Notes under the pieces: generated by a model
Database searches by the model: none
What the model was told of the DNA's origin: nothing
What the model saw: the letters and a program-made list of their open reading frames with translations, nothing else
Made by a program: the position numbers and the translations under genes
Assembly (NCBI GenBank): GCA_937907685.1
Contig: CALCXF010000019.1
Coordinates: forward strand, 1-64,000
DNA from: an uncultured Nostocoides sp.
GTDB taxonomy: Bacteria > Actinomycetota > Actinomycetes > Actinomycetales > Dermatophilaceae
DNA: 64,000 bases
Direction: 5' to 3'
Shown: positions 42,440 through 51,521 of the stretch, piece by piece
Position numbering within the stretch: the stretch's first letter is position 1
Layout of the letters: each line of letters starts with the position of its first letter

Positions 42440-44410
42440 TCATCCTCCCCCGCGTAGCCGAGCCAGGCGCTCGTTGTAGGCCTTGAGCTCGGCGTCGCCG
42501 TCCCGGTCGGCCTGACGGTCCTTGCGCGCCGTCTCCTTCTCGTCCGTGCGGAACCACTGGACCGCGACGATGACCGCGAGGATGAGCGTCGGCGCCTCCC
42601 CGACGCCCCAGGCGATCTCCCCCGCCCGTTGCTGGTCGGCGAGGACGTCCGGTCCCCAGGGAAGGTTGAGCTGGAGGAAGAAGTCCGGAGCCACCAGGTC
42701 CTCGCTGCCCGTCAGCGCCACGCCGAAGAACGCGTGGAACGAGATCGTCGCGAAGAGGATGCCGAGGAGCCCGAGCGGGCTCCACCGCGGCACTCCGGGG
42801 TCGATGCCGATGAGGACCCACGTGAAGAGGTAACCGGTCAGGAGGAAGTGGGCCAGCATCAGCAGGTGACCCGTGTGCGTCGTCAGCGACAGCTCGAACA
42901 GCCCGGTCCAGTAGAAGGCCGCCAGGCTGAAGAAGAAGAGAGCCGCCGCCACGACCGGGTTGGCGAGCACCCGCATCGCCCGTGAGTGCACGACCTGGAG
43001 GAGGACCTCACGGGGCCCCCAGGTCTTGTCCGGCCGAGCCTTGAGGGTTCGCAGTGCGAGTGTCACCGGCGCGCCGGGCACGAGGAGGATCGGGACGAGC
43101 ATGGCCACGACCATGTGCATGACCATGTGCACGCTGAAGAGCACGCGGCCCCAGATCCCCGGCGCCCCGGACGTGGCCCACACGAAGAGGGTCCACCCGA
43201 GCACCCAGCAGATCGTCCGACCCACGGGCCAGGTGTCGCCGCGGCGGCGCAGCCGCACGACCCCCGCGAGGTACAGGGAGACGGCCAGCGCGGCCGTGCC
43301 GAGGAGGAGCCAGTCGACGCGCCAGGCGGTGAGCCAGTCGGCGCCGAGGATCGGGCCCGGGTCGGGGAACCCGGTGAGCTCGAGGATGCGGCTCGGCGCC
43401 GGCGGGGCGTCCGGCACCGGCGGGAGGCTGCGGGCCAGCACCGCCGCGAGCCCGGTGGCCGCTCCCATGAGCACCACGTCGCCGAGGGCGAGCCGCGCGA
43501 AGGCCCGGCCGTCGCCCGGGTCGGCCCGGAGCCGGGTCGTGATGTTCCGCCGGTGCAGCCACCCGAGGACTCCCAGCACGCCGAGGGCCAGCGCCTTCAG
43601 CGCGACCACCGTGCCGTATGCCGTGGCGAGGGCACTCAGGGAACCCAGCCGGATCCAGGCCTGCTGGAGGCCGGTGACGGTGACCGCGGCGAAGCACCAG
43701 CCGGCGACGGTCGAGTAGCGGGCCACCGTCGCCCCGAGGTCGCTGCCGAGCTGCGAGCGCATCACCACGAGGGCCATCAGGCCCCCGGTCCAGGCGACGA
43801 CGCCGAGCAGGTGGACGGCCAGGGCGTTGACGGCGTCCTCGTGGCTGGCGGAGCCGGCCGCATGTCCCGTGAGGGCCAGCACGACGACGGCGGCGAGGGT
43901 GGTCACGGCGAGCCATGCCATGGGTGCCCGACGCCTCGTGACACTGGCCGCGGCGGCGACGCCGACCGCGGCGAGGGCGCTGAGGAGCAGCACCCGGGTG
44001 GTCTCCAGCGTCCACGTGAAGGACAGGAGCTGGCTGAACAGGTCGGGGCTGGAGACCGGCGTGCCGGCAAGGTCGGCGAAGGTCAGCACCACCTCGAGCA
44101 GGGCGGCGGCCGCCCACACGACCGCAGCGCGCGCGGCATACCGCGTGGCCGTGAGCCGGCGCTCAGTACCCACCCGCTCCGGTGCCAGGAAGGCGGCGAG
44201 GCCGAGGAGGCCGACGGTCGCGCTGGCCGCCAGGGTGCTCACCGTCGAGACCAGCGGCACCCCCCACCGGACGACAGGGCCGGGGTCGGCGAGGTCGAGC
44301 GGGGCCGTCGCACCGGTGAGCACGGCGGCCACCACGGCCGCGACCAGGCCGGCGGCGACAGCGAGACCCAGGGGTCGCGCCAGCGCCGAGCTCTGTGGGG
44401 TGGCGGCCAT
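42440..44410 (-). CDS. CopD-CtaG fusion membrane protein (copper/cytochrome oxidase assembly)
   Basis: A 656-aa protein with about 14-16 membrane helices. The first half matches CopD (HEDAVNALAVHLLGVVAWTG, VARYSTVAGWCFAAVTVTGL). The second half, from about residue 370, matches Caa3_CtaG (FSVHMVMHMVVAMLVPILLV, GHLLMLAHFLLTGYLFTWVL). Such fusions are common in actinobacteria and are thought to deliver copper to cytochrome c oxidase. His and Met residues cluster in the helices, as expected for copper handling. A charged cytoplasmic tail ends the protein. ATG 44410 is 27 bp from the divergent MDMPI-type gene. Confidence 0.92.
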   Translation of the reverse strand: MAATPQSSALARPLGLAVAAGLVAAVVAAVLTGATAPLDLADPGPVVRWGVPLVSTVSTLAASATVGLLGLAAFLAPERVGTERRLTATRYAARAAVVWAAAALLEVVLTFADLAGTPVSSPDLFSQLLSFTWTLETTRVLLLSALAAVGVAAAASVTRRRAPMAWLAVTTLAAVVVLALTGHAAGSASHEDAVNALAVHLLGVVAWTGGLMALVVMRSQLGSDLGATVARYSTVAGWCFAAVTVTGLQQAWIRLGSLSALATAYGTVVALKALALGVLGVLGWLHRRNITTRLRADPGDGRAFARLALGDVVLMGAATGLAAVLARSLPPVPDAPPAPSRILELTGFPDPGPILGADWLTAWRVDWLLLGTAALAVSLYLAGVVRLRRRGDTWPVGRTICWVLGWTLFVWATSGAPGIWGRVLFSVHMVMHMVVAMLVPILLVPGAPVTLALRTLKARPDKTWGPREVLLQVVHSRAMRVLANPVVAAALFFFSLAAFYWTGLFELSLTTHTGHLLMLAHFLLTGYLFTWVLIGIDPGVPRWSPLGLLGILFATISFHAFFGVALTGSEDLVAPDFFLQLNLPWGPDVLADQQRAGEIAWGVGEAPTLILAVIVAVQWFRTDEKETARKDRQADRDGDAELKAYNERLARLRGGG

Positions 44411-44425
44411 GTCACCCAGCGTAGG

Positions 44426-44431
44426 TACTGT
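44426..44431 (+). promoter_or_regulatory. -10 box for leaderless MDMPI-type gene
   Basis: TACTGT ends 6 nt before ATG 44438 in a gap of only 27 bp, which leaves no room for a leader or ribosome site. Confidence 0.45.
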
Positions 44432-44437
44432 GACGGC

Positions 44438-45286
44438 ATGCCCGTGCACCCCCCGGCACCCAGCGAGCTGGGCGAGCTCGTCGACGCGTACGCCCAGACC
44501 GTGCAGTGCGTCATCGACCTCGGGCGGACCACCCGCCCAGGAGACGCCGACCTCCCGACGGACTGCCCCGGGTGGACGGTCCGCGACCAGGTCGCCCATG
44601 TGGCGAGTACCGAGGCGATGGTGGCGGGTGAGCCGGTGCCCGACATCGACGTTCGCGAGCACGCGCACGTGCGGCACGCGTTCGGCGAGCGGGTCGAGAA
44701 GTACGTCGAGTCCCGTCGGGGTCGCGACCTCGAGGAGGTGCTCGACGAGCTCGAGGAGCGTCTTGCCGAGCGGCTGCACGTCTACCGCTCGGGGCACGAG
44801 TGGGCCGAGCAGCAGATCCAGGGGCCGTTCGGCCCGACGACGATGGAGGGGCTGCTCCGCATCCGCGTCTTCGACATCTGGATGCACGAGCAGGACATCC
44901 GCGAGGCGCTCGGACGCCCCGGCGGGCTCGACAGCCCGGCCGCGGCGCACAGCATCAGCCGGCTTTTCGCGACTCTGCCACGCATCGTGGCCAGGGACGC
45001 AGCGATCGAGCCGGGGAACGCCGTCGTCCTCGACCTCACGGGTCCCACGGTGGGCCGGGCCGGCGCGCGGGTCGAGGAGCACGAGGGGAAGGCCGTCGGC
45101 GTGCCTCTCTTCACGGGAGACGCCGAGGAGCACCCCGATGTCGTGACGACCTCGCTGACCATGTCGACCCAGGTGGCCGGCCGGCTCGCGGGCGGCCGAC
45201 GAGCCCCGGACGAGCTGCACGTCGTGGTCCACGGCGACGAGGACGTCGCCCGGCGGGTCCTGGACCACCTCGTCATCACCCCCTGA
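44438..45286 (+). CDS. Maleylpyruvate isomerase family (mycothiol-dependent type) protein
   Basis: A 282-aa protein: N-terminal MDMPI domain with LPTDCPGWTVRDQVAHVAST (metal-ligand His region), IRVFDIWMHEQDIREALGRP as the second metal region, and a C-terminal SCP2-like domain. Characterised members isomerise maleylpyruvate with mycothiol and zinc. The natural substrate here is unknown. It is related to the C-terminal domain of the FAD fusion at 23980-25884, a second use of the same fold in this window. Confidence 0.88.
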   Translation: MPVHPPAPSELGELVDAYAQTVQCVIDLGRTTRPGDADLPTDCPGWTVRDQVAHVASTEAMVAGEPVPDIDVREHAHVRHAFGERVEKYVESRRGRDLEEVLDELEERLAERLHVYRSGHEWAEQQIQGPFGPTTMEGLLRIRVFDIWMHEQDIREALGRPGGLDSPAAAHSISRLFATLPRIVARDAAIEPGNAVVLDLTGPTVGRAGARVEEHEGKAVGVPLFTGDAEEHPDVVTTSLTMSTQVAGRLAGGRRAPDELHVVVHGDEDVARRVLDHLVITP

Positions 45287-45330
45287 CACGGCCGTCCGCG
45301 GCTCTGGGAATGCGGCTGCCCCGGCAGTAG

Positions 45331-45347
45331 TTGCGTGCAGCAAGCAA
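45331..45347. promoter_or_regulatory. Possible MarR operator
   Basis: TTGCGTGCAGCAAGCAA, with outer TTGC/GCAA arms, lies 21 bp before the MarR start codon. MarR regulators usually bind 16-20 bp inverted repeats at this place. Arms are short, so this is tentative. Confidence 0.4.
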
Positions 45348-45367
45348 TTTGTCTGCCAGGAGCCCCC

Positions 45368-45844
45368 ATGCCGCCCGACTCGTCGTCATCACCGACCCTC
45401 ACGCTCGGCGACCACCTCGTCCGGGTCGTCAAGCTGCTCCACACGGTCCGCCAGCAGGCGCCGCGTCAGCACCCCCACGTGGACCCCATGGCGTATCCGT
45501 TGCTGTTCAACCTTCGCGCCCAGCCGATGCGGGTGTCGGCGCTGGCGGAGGCGGTCCACTCCGACGTCTCCACGGTCAGCCGCCAGGTGAGCACGCTCGT
45601 CGACCTCGGGTTCGTCCGTCGAGGCCCCGACCCGGACGACCGCCGCGCCCAGGCGCTCTCGCTCACCGCCGAGGGCACGGAGCTGCTCGTCGCCATCCGC
45701 GAGGACCGCGACCGATGGCTCCATGGTCTCCTCGCCGACTGGTCCAGCGACGACGTCGCGGCGTTCTCCACCCACCTCCAGCACTTCGCCTCGGACCTCG
45801 AGGCGTCCCTCCAGACCACCACCTCCCGAAGGACGGACCGATGA
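45368..45844 (+). CDS. MarR-family transcriptional regulator
   Basis: A 158-aa winged-helix protein: PMRVSALAEAVHSDVSTVSR is the HTH, QVSTLVDLGFVRRGPDPDDR with RRAQALSLTAEG the wing. AGGAG precedes ATG 45368. It overlaps the downstream MFS pump gene by 4 bp (ATGA), the typical arrangement of a repressor with the efflux pump it controls. Ligand unknown. Confidence 0.93.
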   Translation: MPPDSSSSPTLTLGDHLVRVVKLLHTVRQQAPRQHPHVDPMAYPLLFNLRAQPMRVSALAEAVHSDVSTVSRQVSTLVDLGFVRRGPDPDDRRAQALSLTAEGTELLVAIREDRDRWLHGLLADWSSDDVAAFSTHLQHFASDLEASLQTTTSRRTDR

Positions 45845-47508
45845 GCGAGTCCACCCGAGCGCTGTCGGCGAACCCGGTGGAACCCCTGGGCCACCGGCAG
45901 ATCGTCACGATCCTCATCGGGCTCATGATGGGCATGTTCCTCGCCGCGCTCGACCAGACGATCGTCGCGACGGCCATCCGCACGATCGCCGACGACCTCC
46001 AGGGGCTGAACCACCAGGCGTGGGCGACGACGGCATACCTCATCACCTCGACGATCGTCACCCCGCTCTACGGCAAGCTGGGCGACATCTACGGCCGCAA
46101 GAAGCTGTTCATCACGGCGATCAGCATCTTCATCTTCGGCTCGGTCCTCTGCGCCTTCGCGACGTCGATGGGGTCGCTCGCGTTCTACCGGGCGGTCCAG
46201 GGCATCGGAGCCGGTGGCCTCTTCTCACTCGCCCTCGCGATCATCGGCGACATCGTCCCGCCGCGGGAGCGCGCCAAGTACCAGGGCTACTTCCTCGCCG
46301 TGTTCGGGACCGCGTCGGTGCTCGGCCCGGTCATCGGTGGCTTCTTCGCCGGAGCGGACAGCATCCTCGGCATCGAGGGCTGGCGCTGGGTCTTCCTCGT
46401 CAACGTCCCCGTCGGCGCCGCTGCGCTCGCCGTGGTCTCCAAGACCTTGCACCTGCACCACACCCGCCTCGACCACCGCATCGACTGGCCAGGAGCCGCG
46501 CTCCTCTCGACTGCGCTCGTGCCGCTCCTCCTCGTCGCCGAGCAGGGTCGGGAGTGGGGCTGGAGCGCCGTGTCGTCCACGACCTGCTACGTCGTCGGCG
46601 TGCTGGGAGCGATCGGCTTCTTCTGGCAGGAGTGGCGGATGAAGGAGGAGGCGATCCTCCCGCTCGCGATGTTCCGCAACAGGACCGTCGGCGTCTCCTC
46701 GGTCGCGTCGGTCCTCATCGGCGTCGCGATGTTCGGCGGGCTCGCCGCCCTGCCGCTCTACCTCCAGATCGTCAAGGGGGCGACACCGACCGAAGCCGGC
46801 CTGTTGCTCCTGCCGATGACGCTGGGCATCATGTTCGGCTCGATCCTCTCCGGTCAGATCATCTCCCGCACCGGGCGCTACCGGATGTTCCCGATCATCG
46901 GCTCGGGCCTCCTCGCCGTCTCCCTCTTCGTCTTCCACTACGTGGAGTTCGACACCCCGCTCTGGCAGACGATGATCGTCATGCTGGCCTTCGGGATCGG
47001 GCTCGGCTTCAACTTCCAGCCGCTCACCCTCGCCGTGCAGAATGCCGTGCCGCCCCAGCAGATCGGCGTGGCCACGTCGACGGCGACCTTCACCCGGCAG
47101 ATCGGTGGAGCGCTCGGCACGGCCGTCTTCCTGTCCATCCTGTTCTCGACCGCCGGCGAGAAGATCGAGGCGGCCCTGCGGGTGGCGGTCCCGACGCCGG
47201 ACTTCCAGGCCGCCCTCGCCGATCCGGCGAACGCGGCGGCGGCCGGCCGGTTCCAGGACGCCCAGGCACGTGAGGCGGCTGGAGCCGTGCTCCAGGACAG
47301 CTCCTTCCTCAACGACCTCGACGAGCGGCTGGCCAGGCCGTTCCTCATCGGGTTCTCGGAGGCGATGGACCTCGTGTTCCTCGTCGGCGCCGGTGTCATG
47401 GTCGTGGGCTTCCTCGTCATGCTCCTGCTCCCCCACGTCGAGCTGCGCAAGAGTGCAACCTACGGACAGAGGACGAGCGACGAGAGTGCGGCCGCCGCCG
47501 CGCACTGA
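45841..47508 (+). CDS. MFS multidrug transporter, DHA2/EmrB type
   Basis: A 555-aa protein with 14 predicted membrane helices. LAALDQTIVATAIRTIADDL is the DHA2 first-helix signature, LYGKLGDIYGRKKLF is motif A, and GFNFQPLTLAVQNAVPPQQI is typical of EmrB/QacA-like pumps. A larger extracellular loop lies between the last helices. Coupled to the MarR gene, so drug-induced efflux is the likely role. Converges on the next MFS gene with 8 bp between. Confidence 0.93.
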   Translation: MSESTRALSANPVEPLGHRQIVTILIGLMMGMFLAALDQTIVATAIRTIADDLQGLNHQAWATTAYLITSTIVTPLYGKLGDIYGRKKLFITAISIFIFGSVLCAFATSMGSLAFYRAVQGIGAGGLFSLALAIIGDIVPPRERAKYQGYFLAVFGTASVLGPVIGGFFAGADSILGIEGWRWVFLVNVPVGAAALAVVSKTLHLHHTRLDHRIDWPGAALLSTALVPLLLVAEQGREWGWSAVSSTTCYVVGVLGAIGFFWQEWRMKEEAILPLAMFRNRTVGVSSVASVLIGVAMFGGLAALPLYLQIVKGATPTEAGLLLLPMTLGIMFGSILSGQIISRTGRYRMFPIIGSGLLAVSLFVFHYVEFDTPLWQTMIVMLAFGIGLGFNFQPLTLAVQNAVPPQQIGVATSTATFTRQIGGALGTAVFLSILFSTAGEKIEAALRVAVPTPDFQAALADPANAAAAGRFQDAQAREAAGAVLQDSSFLNDLDERLARPFLIGFSEAMDLVFLVGAGVMVVGFLVMLLLPHVELRKSATYGQRTSDESAAAAAH

Positions 47509-47516
47509 GCCCGCAC

Positions 47517-48806
47517 TCAGGCCGTGACCGGTGTGCTGTCCTGCTCCAGGGCCCGGCCCCCCGCCAGCTCGGCGCCCTCGAGGTGCCGGTAGCGGAGGGC
47601 GATGAGCGCGAGGGCCAGGCCACCGCTCACCACGGGGACGGCATACGCGAGCTGGGCGCCCCATGCCTCGATGGCCCAGCCGCCGACGGCCGAACCGGCG
47701 GAGATGCCGATGAGGATGCCGGTGACGGCAACCGCCATGCCCTCGGTGACGAGCGCCTTGGGGACGAGGCGCTGGGCCAGGGAGAGGCTCGTGATGAGCA
47801 GGGGAGCCGTCGCGGACCCGGCGACGAACATGACGACCGCCAGCGGCCACAGTCCGTCGACGAGCAGGGCGGGAACCTCCAGCACGAACATGCCCGTCGC
47901 CGCGATGACGAGCCGGCGGGTCATGGTGGACCGGAACACCCGGCTGCCGAAGACGATGCCGGCGAGTGTCGAGCCCAGGGCGAAGGCGCCGAGAATGACG
48001 CTCGCGAAGCCGGTCTGGCCTGCCTCCTTGGCATAGGCCACGGCGATCACCTCGTTGGCGCCGAAGATGACGCCGGTCATGACCAGGGCGGTCGCGACCA
48101 GGAGCAGGCCCGGGCGCCGCACGGCGAAACCGGTCGGACGGTCGGCGTGGGGGACCACCGGCGGTTCGGTGGCTCGGGCCGCGAGGAAGGTGAGCATGCC
48201 CGCGGTGAAGAGGAGCTCGGCGAGCAGCAGACCCGCCTCGGGGAACCACAGCGTCGACACGAGGACGGCCAGCACCGGGCCGACGACGAAGGAGGCCTCG
48301 TCGGCGACCTGCTCGAAGCTCATCGCGGTGTGCAGCCGCTGCGGCTCGTGGCGGAAGATGTGCGCCCACCGCGCCCGCGACATCGGACCGGGTTCGGGCA
48401 GGACGGCCGAGAGGCCGTAGAACAGGAACAGGGTCCACGCGGGCGCGTCGCGCCAGGAGAGCACGACCACGGTCAAGCCACAGGCGGCGGACACGAGGAC
48501 GAACGGCAGGGCAACGCGGCGCTGACCGTGCTTGTCGACGAGCCGGCCGATGACCGGTCCCGCAACGGCGAGGACCGCCAGACCGACGGCGGAGACCGCG
48601 CCGGCCAACCCGAACGACCCGCGACGCTCACTGAGCATGACGATGACCGCCACCCCGAACATCGCCCCGCCGGTGCGTGACAAGGTCGTTCCGGCGATGA
48701 ACGGCAGGGCGCCGGGCACGCGGAACAGAGGGGCATAGGCGGACAGCACGAGAAGCTCCGGGTCGACGAAGGGGTGGTGGTGGTCCGGTCGGCGGACCGA
48801 CACCAT
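47517..48806 (-). CDS. MFS transporter (12-helix)
   Basis: A 429-aa protein with 12 hydrophobic segments. Motif A-like GRLVDKHGQRRVALPF lies between helices 2 and 3, and the second half repeats the pattern. It belongs to a broad actinobacterial MFS group with no fixed substrate. ATG 48806 is taken as start, although LSAYAPLFRVPGALPFI shows that the fold begins about 20 residues later. It sits 35 bp downstream of the acyl-CoA dehydrogenase gene and may be the last gene of the bkd operon. Confidence 0.88.
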   Translation of the reverse strand: MVSVRRPDHHHPFVDPELLVLSAYAPLFRVPGALPFIAGTTLSRTGGAMFGVAVIVMLSERRGSFGLAGAVSAVGLAVLAVAGPVIGRLVDKHGQRRVALPFVLVSAACGLTVVVLSWRDAPAWTLFLFYGLSAVLPEPGPMSRARWAHIFRHEPQRLHTAMSFEQVADEASFVVGPVLAVLVSTLWFPEAGLLLAELLFTAGMLTFLAARATEPPVVPHADRPTGFAVRRPGLLLVATALVMTGVIFGANEVIAVAYAKEAGQTGFASVILGAFALGSTLAGIVFGSRVFRSTMTRRLVIAATGMFVLEVPALLVDGLWPLAVVMFVAGSATAPLLITSLSLAQRLVPKALVTEGMAVAVTGILIGISAGSAVGGWAIEAWGAQLAYAVPVVSGGLALALIALRYRHLEGAELAGGRALEQDSTPVTA

Positions 48807-48841
48807 GGTCGCCGCTCAGGCGAGGCCACGGCAACGCGGTA

Positions 48842-50026
48842 TCAGCGGAAGGCCGACTCCCCGGTGAGCGCCTGACCGATGACGAGGGTGTGCATCTCGA
48901 CCGTGCCCTCGTAGGTGAGGACCGACTCCAGGTTGTTGGCGTGCCGCATGACCGGCCACTCACCGCTCACCCCGTTGGCGCCGAGGATGGTCCGCGCGGT
49001 CCGGCAGATCTCCAGAGCCTTCGTGACGTTGTTGTACTTGCCGACCGACACCTGCTCCGGCCGCAGTCCGACGGTGTCCTTGCGCCGTCCGAGGTGCAGC
49101 GCGAGGAGCTGGCCCAGCTGGAGCTCGGTCGCCATGGCGGCGAGCTTGGCCTGGGTCAGCTGGAAGCCGGCGATGGGGCGGTCGAACTGCACGCGCTCCA
49201 TCGAGTAGCGCCGAGCCGCCTCCAGCGAGGAGCGGGCCGCGCCGAGCGACCCCCAGACGATGCCGTAGCGCGCCTCGGACAGACAGGCGAGCGGACCCTT
49301 GAGGCCACGGACGTCGGGAAGCACGGCATCCGCGGGCAGCCGGAGATCCTCGAACGTGAGCTCCGAGGTGACCGAGGCACGCAGCGACATCTTGTGGAGG
49401 ATCTTGTGCGCCGTGAAGCCGCGGGTCCGGGTCGGCACCACGAAACCCCGGATGCCGCCGTGCTCCTCACCGGCGTTCGCCCAGACGACGGCGACGTCGG
49501 CGATTGACCCGTTGGTGATCCACGTCTTCGAGCCGTTGAGCACCCAGTCCTCGCCGTCGCGGCGCGCACGGGTTCGCATCGAGGCGGGGTCCGAGCCGTG
49601 GTCGGGCTCGGTGAGGCCGAAGCAGCCGATCGCCTCACCGGCCGCCATCCTCGGCAGCCACTCCTGCTTGTGGTCCTCCGTGCCGAACCGCCAGATGGCG
49701 AACATCGCGAGGCTTCCCTGCACCGACACCAGCGACCGGATGCCGGAGTCGCTCGCCTCGAGCTCGAGGCAGGCGAGGCCGTAGTCGACGGAGCCGAGCC
49801 CCGCACAGCCGTAACCCTCGAGATGCATGCCGAGCAGGCCGACCTTGCCGAACTCGCGGGCCAGCTCTCGGGCCGCGGGCAGGTCTCCCTGCTCGTACCA
49901 CTGCATGACGTACGGGTCGACGGCGTCCTCGCAGACCTGCCGGGTGGCCGCCCGGATCGCCTTCTCCTCGTCGGTGAGGAGGCTGTCGAGGTCGAGGAGG
50001 TCGAGTGGGTCGGACATGCCCTCCAT
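48842..50026 (-). CDS. Acyl-CoA dehydrogenase, glutaryl-CoA-dehydrogenase-like
   Basis: A 394-aa enzyme: CFGLTEPDHGSDPASMRTRA and NGSKTWITNGSIADV at the flavin site, YSMERVQFDRPIAGFQLTQA, and YEGTVEMHTLVIGQALTG carrying the catalytic Glu. Sequence style is that of the glutaryl-CoA dehydrogenase group rather than short-chain enzymes. In an operon with branched-chain oxoacid dehydrogenase, oxidation of a branched acyl-CoA is equally possible. ATG 50026 is used; ATG 50017 is in frame. It lies 21 bp after the unknown gene. Confidence 0.92.
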   Translation of the reverse strand: MEGMSDPLDLLDLDSLLTDEEKAIRAATRQVCEDAVDPYVMQWYEQGDLPAARELAREFGKVGLLGMHLEGYGCAGLGSVDYGLACLELEASDSGIRSLVSVQGSLAMFAIWRFGTEDHKQEWLPRMAAGEAIGCFGLTEPDHGSDPASMRTRARRDGEDWVLNGSKTWITNGSIADVAVVWANAGEEHGGIRGFVVPTRTRGFTAHKILHKMSLRASVTSELTFEDLRLPADAVLPDVRGLKGPLACLSEARYGIVWGSLGAARSSLEAARRYSMERVQFDRPIAGFQLTQAKLAAMATELQLGQLLALHLGRRKDTVGLRPEQVSVGKYNNVTKALEICRTARTILGANGVSGEWPVMRHANNLESVLTYEGTVEMHTLVIGQALTGESAFR

Positions 50027-50047
50027 GATGACGGGTGCGGCGACCCC

Positions 50048-51520
50048 TCAGGGACGGGCGGCGACGCCGAGGAGGGCCGCCAGGCCCAGCGCGCTGCGCG
50101 GGTCGTATGCCGCTCGCCACAGACCGCCGTGCGCCGCGGCGTACGCCTCGTCCTGCCACGGGTGCTCCTGGGGCGGTGATCCGGCCACGAGGTCGTGGAC
50201 GAGCAGGGCCGCCATGAGCGTGTTGGCGGTCCCGGGCTCGAAGACCTCGACGCCGAAGCGGTGTGCGCCGGCGTAGGCCGCCGCGAGGGCCCGGTTCTTG
50301 AGCACGGACCGCGTCCGGGTCGGCGGGGCGATCTTGAAGGAGACCGTCGCACCGGACGCCCGGGCCGTCGTCGCCCTCCAGCGCTGGAGCCGCTTGGCGA
50401 GGAGGTAGTTCGGTCCCTGCTGGAGGACGACGGAGTCGTTGATGCCCGGGTCCTCACCCGGGACGTAGTTGCGCCGGAGCAGGCGTCCACCGGAGAGCGT
50501 GCGGAGAGGACCGCGGAGCACCTTGGAGGTGCGCCTCGCGGCATACGCCCGCGTGGACGCGTCGACGACCTGTCGTGGCACGGCGAACACGTCGGTCGGC
50601 GTGGCGAGGAACGACAGGGCGGTGTCCGGGCGGGCGAGCCGCACCTGCTCGGTGAGGGCGTCGACCGCCGTGCTCACCCGCACGTTGGTCGCCCCGTCGG
50701 CGTAGACGTAGTTGCCGAGGACCAGTCGGCCCTCCACCCCGCTCACCCACGCGGTGGCGGTGGGAAGGTCGTGGACGAGGTCGACGCCCGCCCGCTCGGC
50801 CAGCGGTCGGGTGCCCGGGGACGCCGGCACGAGCACCCGACCGCCCGTGTCCCGGACGGCCTGGAGCAGCCGGCTCCACAGGTCGGGTCGGGGCAGGTCG
50901 ACGGCGGCGACGGTCGCGCCCCAGCGCAAGAGCGACCGCAAAGGACCCATCTCGGCCGCCGCGCCGAGCACGACGACCGTGTGCCCCTCGAGTCGCAGCC
51001 ACTGCGGGTTCTCGATCACCGCACCGACGGCGTCGCGCAGGCTCGGTTCGACGACGCCTGCGGCGACCCACGCGTCCAGCTGGCGACGCAGGTCGTCACC
51101 GGCCAGCCGACGGCCCCGGTACGGCAGGGTCAGGGCCGTGTCGGGTTCGCGGTCGCCGCCGATCGCCTCGGTGGTCAGGCGGTCGGCGGGGCTCCCGGTG
51201 ACGCCCCCCAGGGCGGCCGGGAGATGCACCTCGCGGCCGTCGGGATCCCTCCAGCGCATCCGGTCGTGCAGGGCGGTGAGCCCGGCGCCGGCGATCGCCT
51301 GCGCATCCTCCGGTCGGGTCAGGCCGGCCTCGACGAGCCGGCGGAAGTGGGTGAGGTAGCCGCTGCGCCAGTTCGTCTCCCGTGCGGCGGCCGCCGCACC
51401 GACGGGGTCGACCGGGCGCAGCGCGTCGGCGACGACGGCCTGGCCGGTCGCGCTCGTGGAGCGCCGCCCGTCGACCTCGGGGAAGACGACGCCGGTCGGC
51501 TGGTCACCGCCGTCGGGCAC
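50048..51520 (-). CDS. Conserved-looking protein of unknown function in the bkd operon
   Basis: 490 aa, soluble. Near residues 180-205 it has HTVVVLGAAAEMGPLRSLLR followed by WGATVAAVDLPR, a Rossmann-like glycine-rich turn with an acidic residue at the end of the second strand, suggesting NAD(P) binding. Later parts (ALSFLATPTDVFAVPRQVV, NDSVVLQQGPNYLLAKRLQR) match nothing I know. GTG 51520 follows the E2 stop after 1 bp and the next gene begins 21 bp beyond, so it is firmly inside the branched-chain oxoacid dehydrogenase operon. A role in that pathway is inferred from position only. Confidence 0.85.
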   Translation of the reverse strand: MPDGGDQPTGVVFPEVDGRRSTSATGQAVVADALRPVDPVGAAAAARETNWRSGYLTHFRRLVEAGLTRPEDAQAIAGAGLTALHDRMRWRDPDGREVHLPAALGGVTGSPADRLTTEAIGGDREPDTALTLPYRGRRLAGDDLRRQLDAWVAAGVVEPSLRDAVGAVIENPQWLRLEGHTVVVLGAAAEMGPLRSLLRWGATVAAVDLPRPDLWSRLLQAVRDTGGRVLVPASPGTRPLAERAGVDLVHDLPTATAWVSGVEGRLVLGNYVYADGATNVRVSTAVDALTEQVRLARPDTALSFLATPTDVFAVPRQVVDASTRAYAARRTSKVLRGPLRTLSGGRLLRRNYVPGEDPGINDSVVLQQGPNYLLAKRLQRWRATTARASGATVSFKIAPPTRTRSVLKNRALAAAYAGAHRFGVEVFEPGTANTLMAALLVHDLVAGSPPQEHPWQDEAYAAAHGGLWRAAYDPRSALGLAALLGVAARP

Positions 51521-51521
51521 C

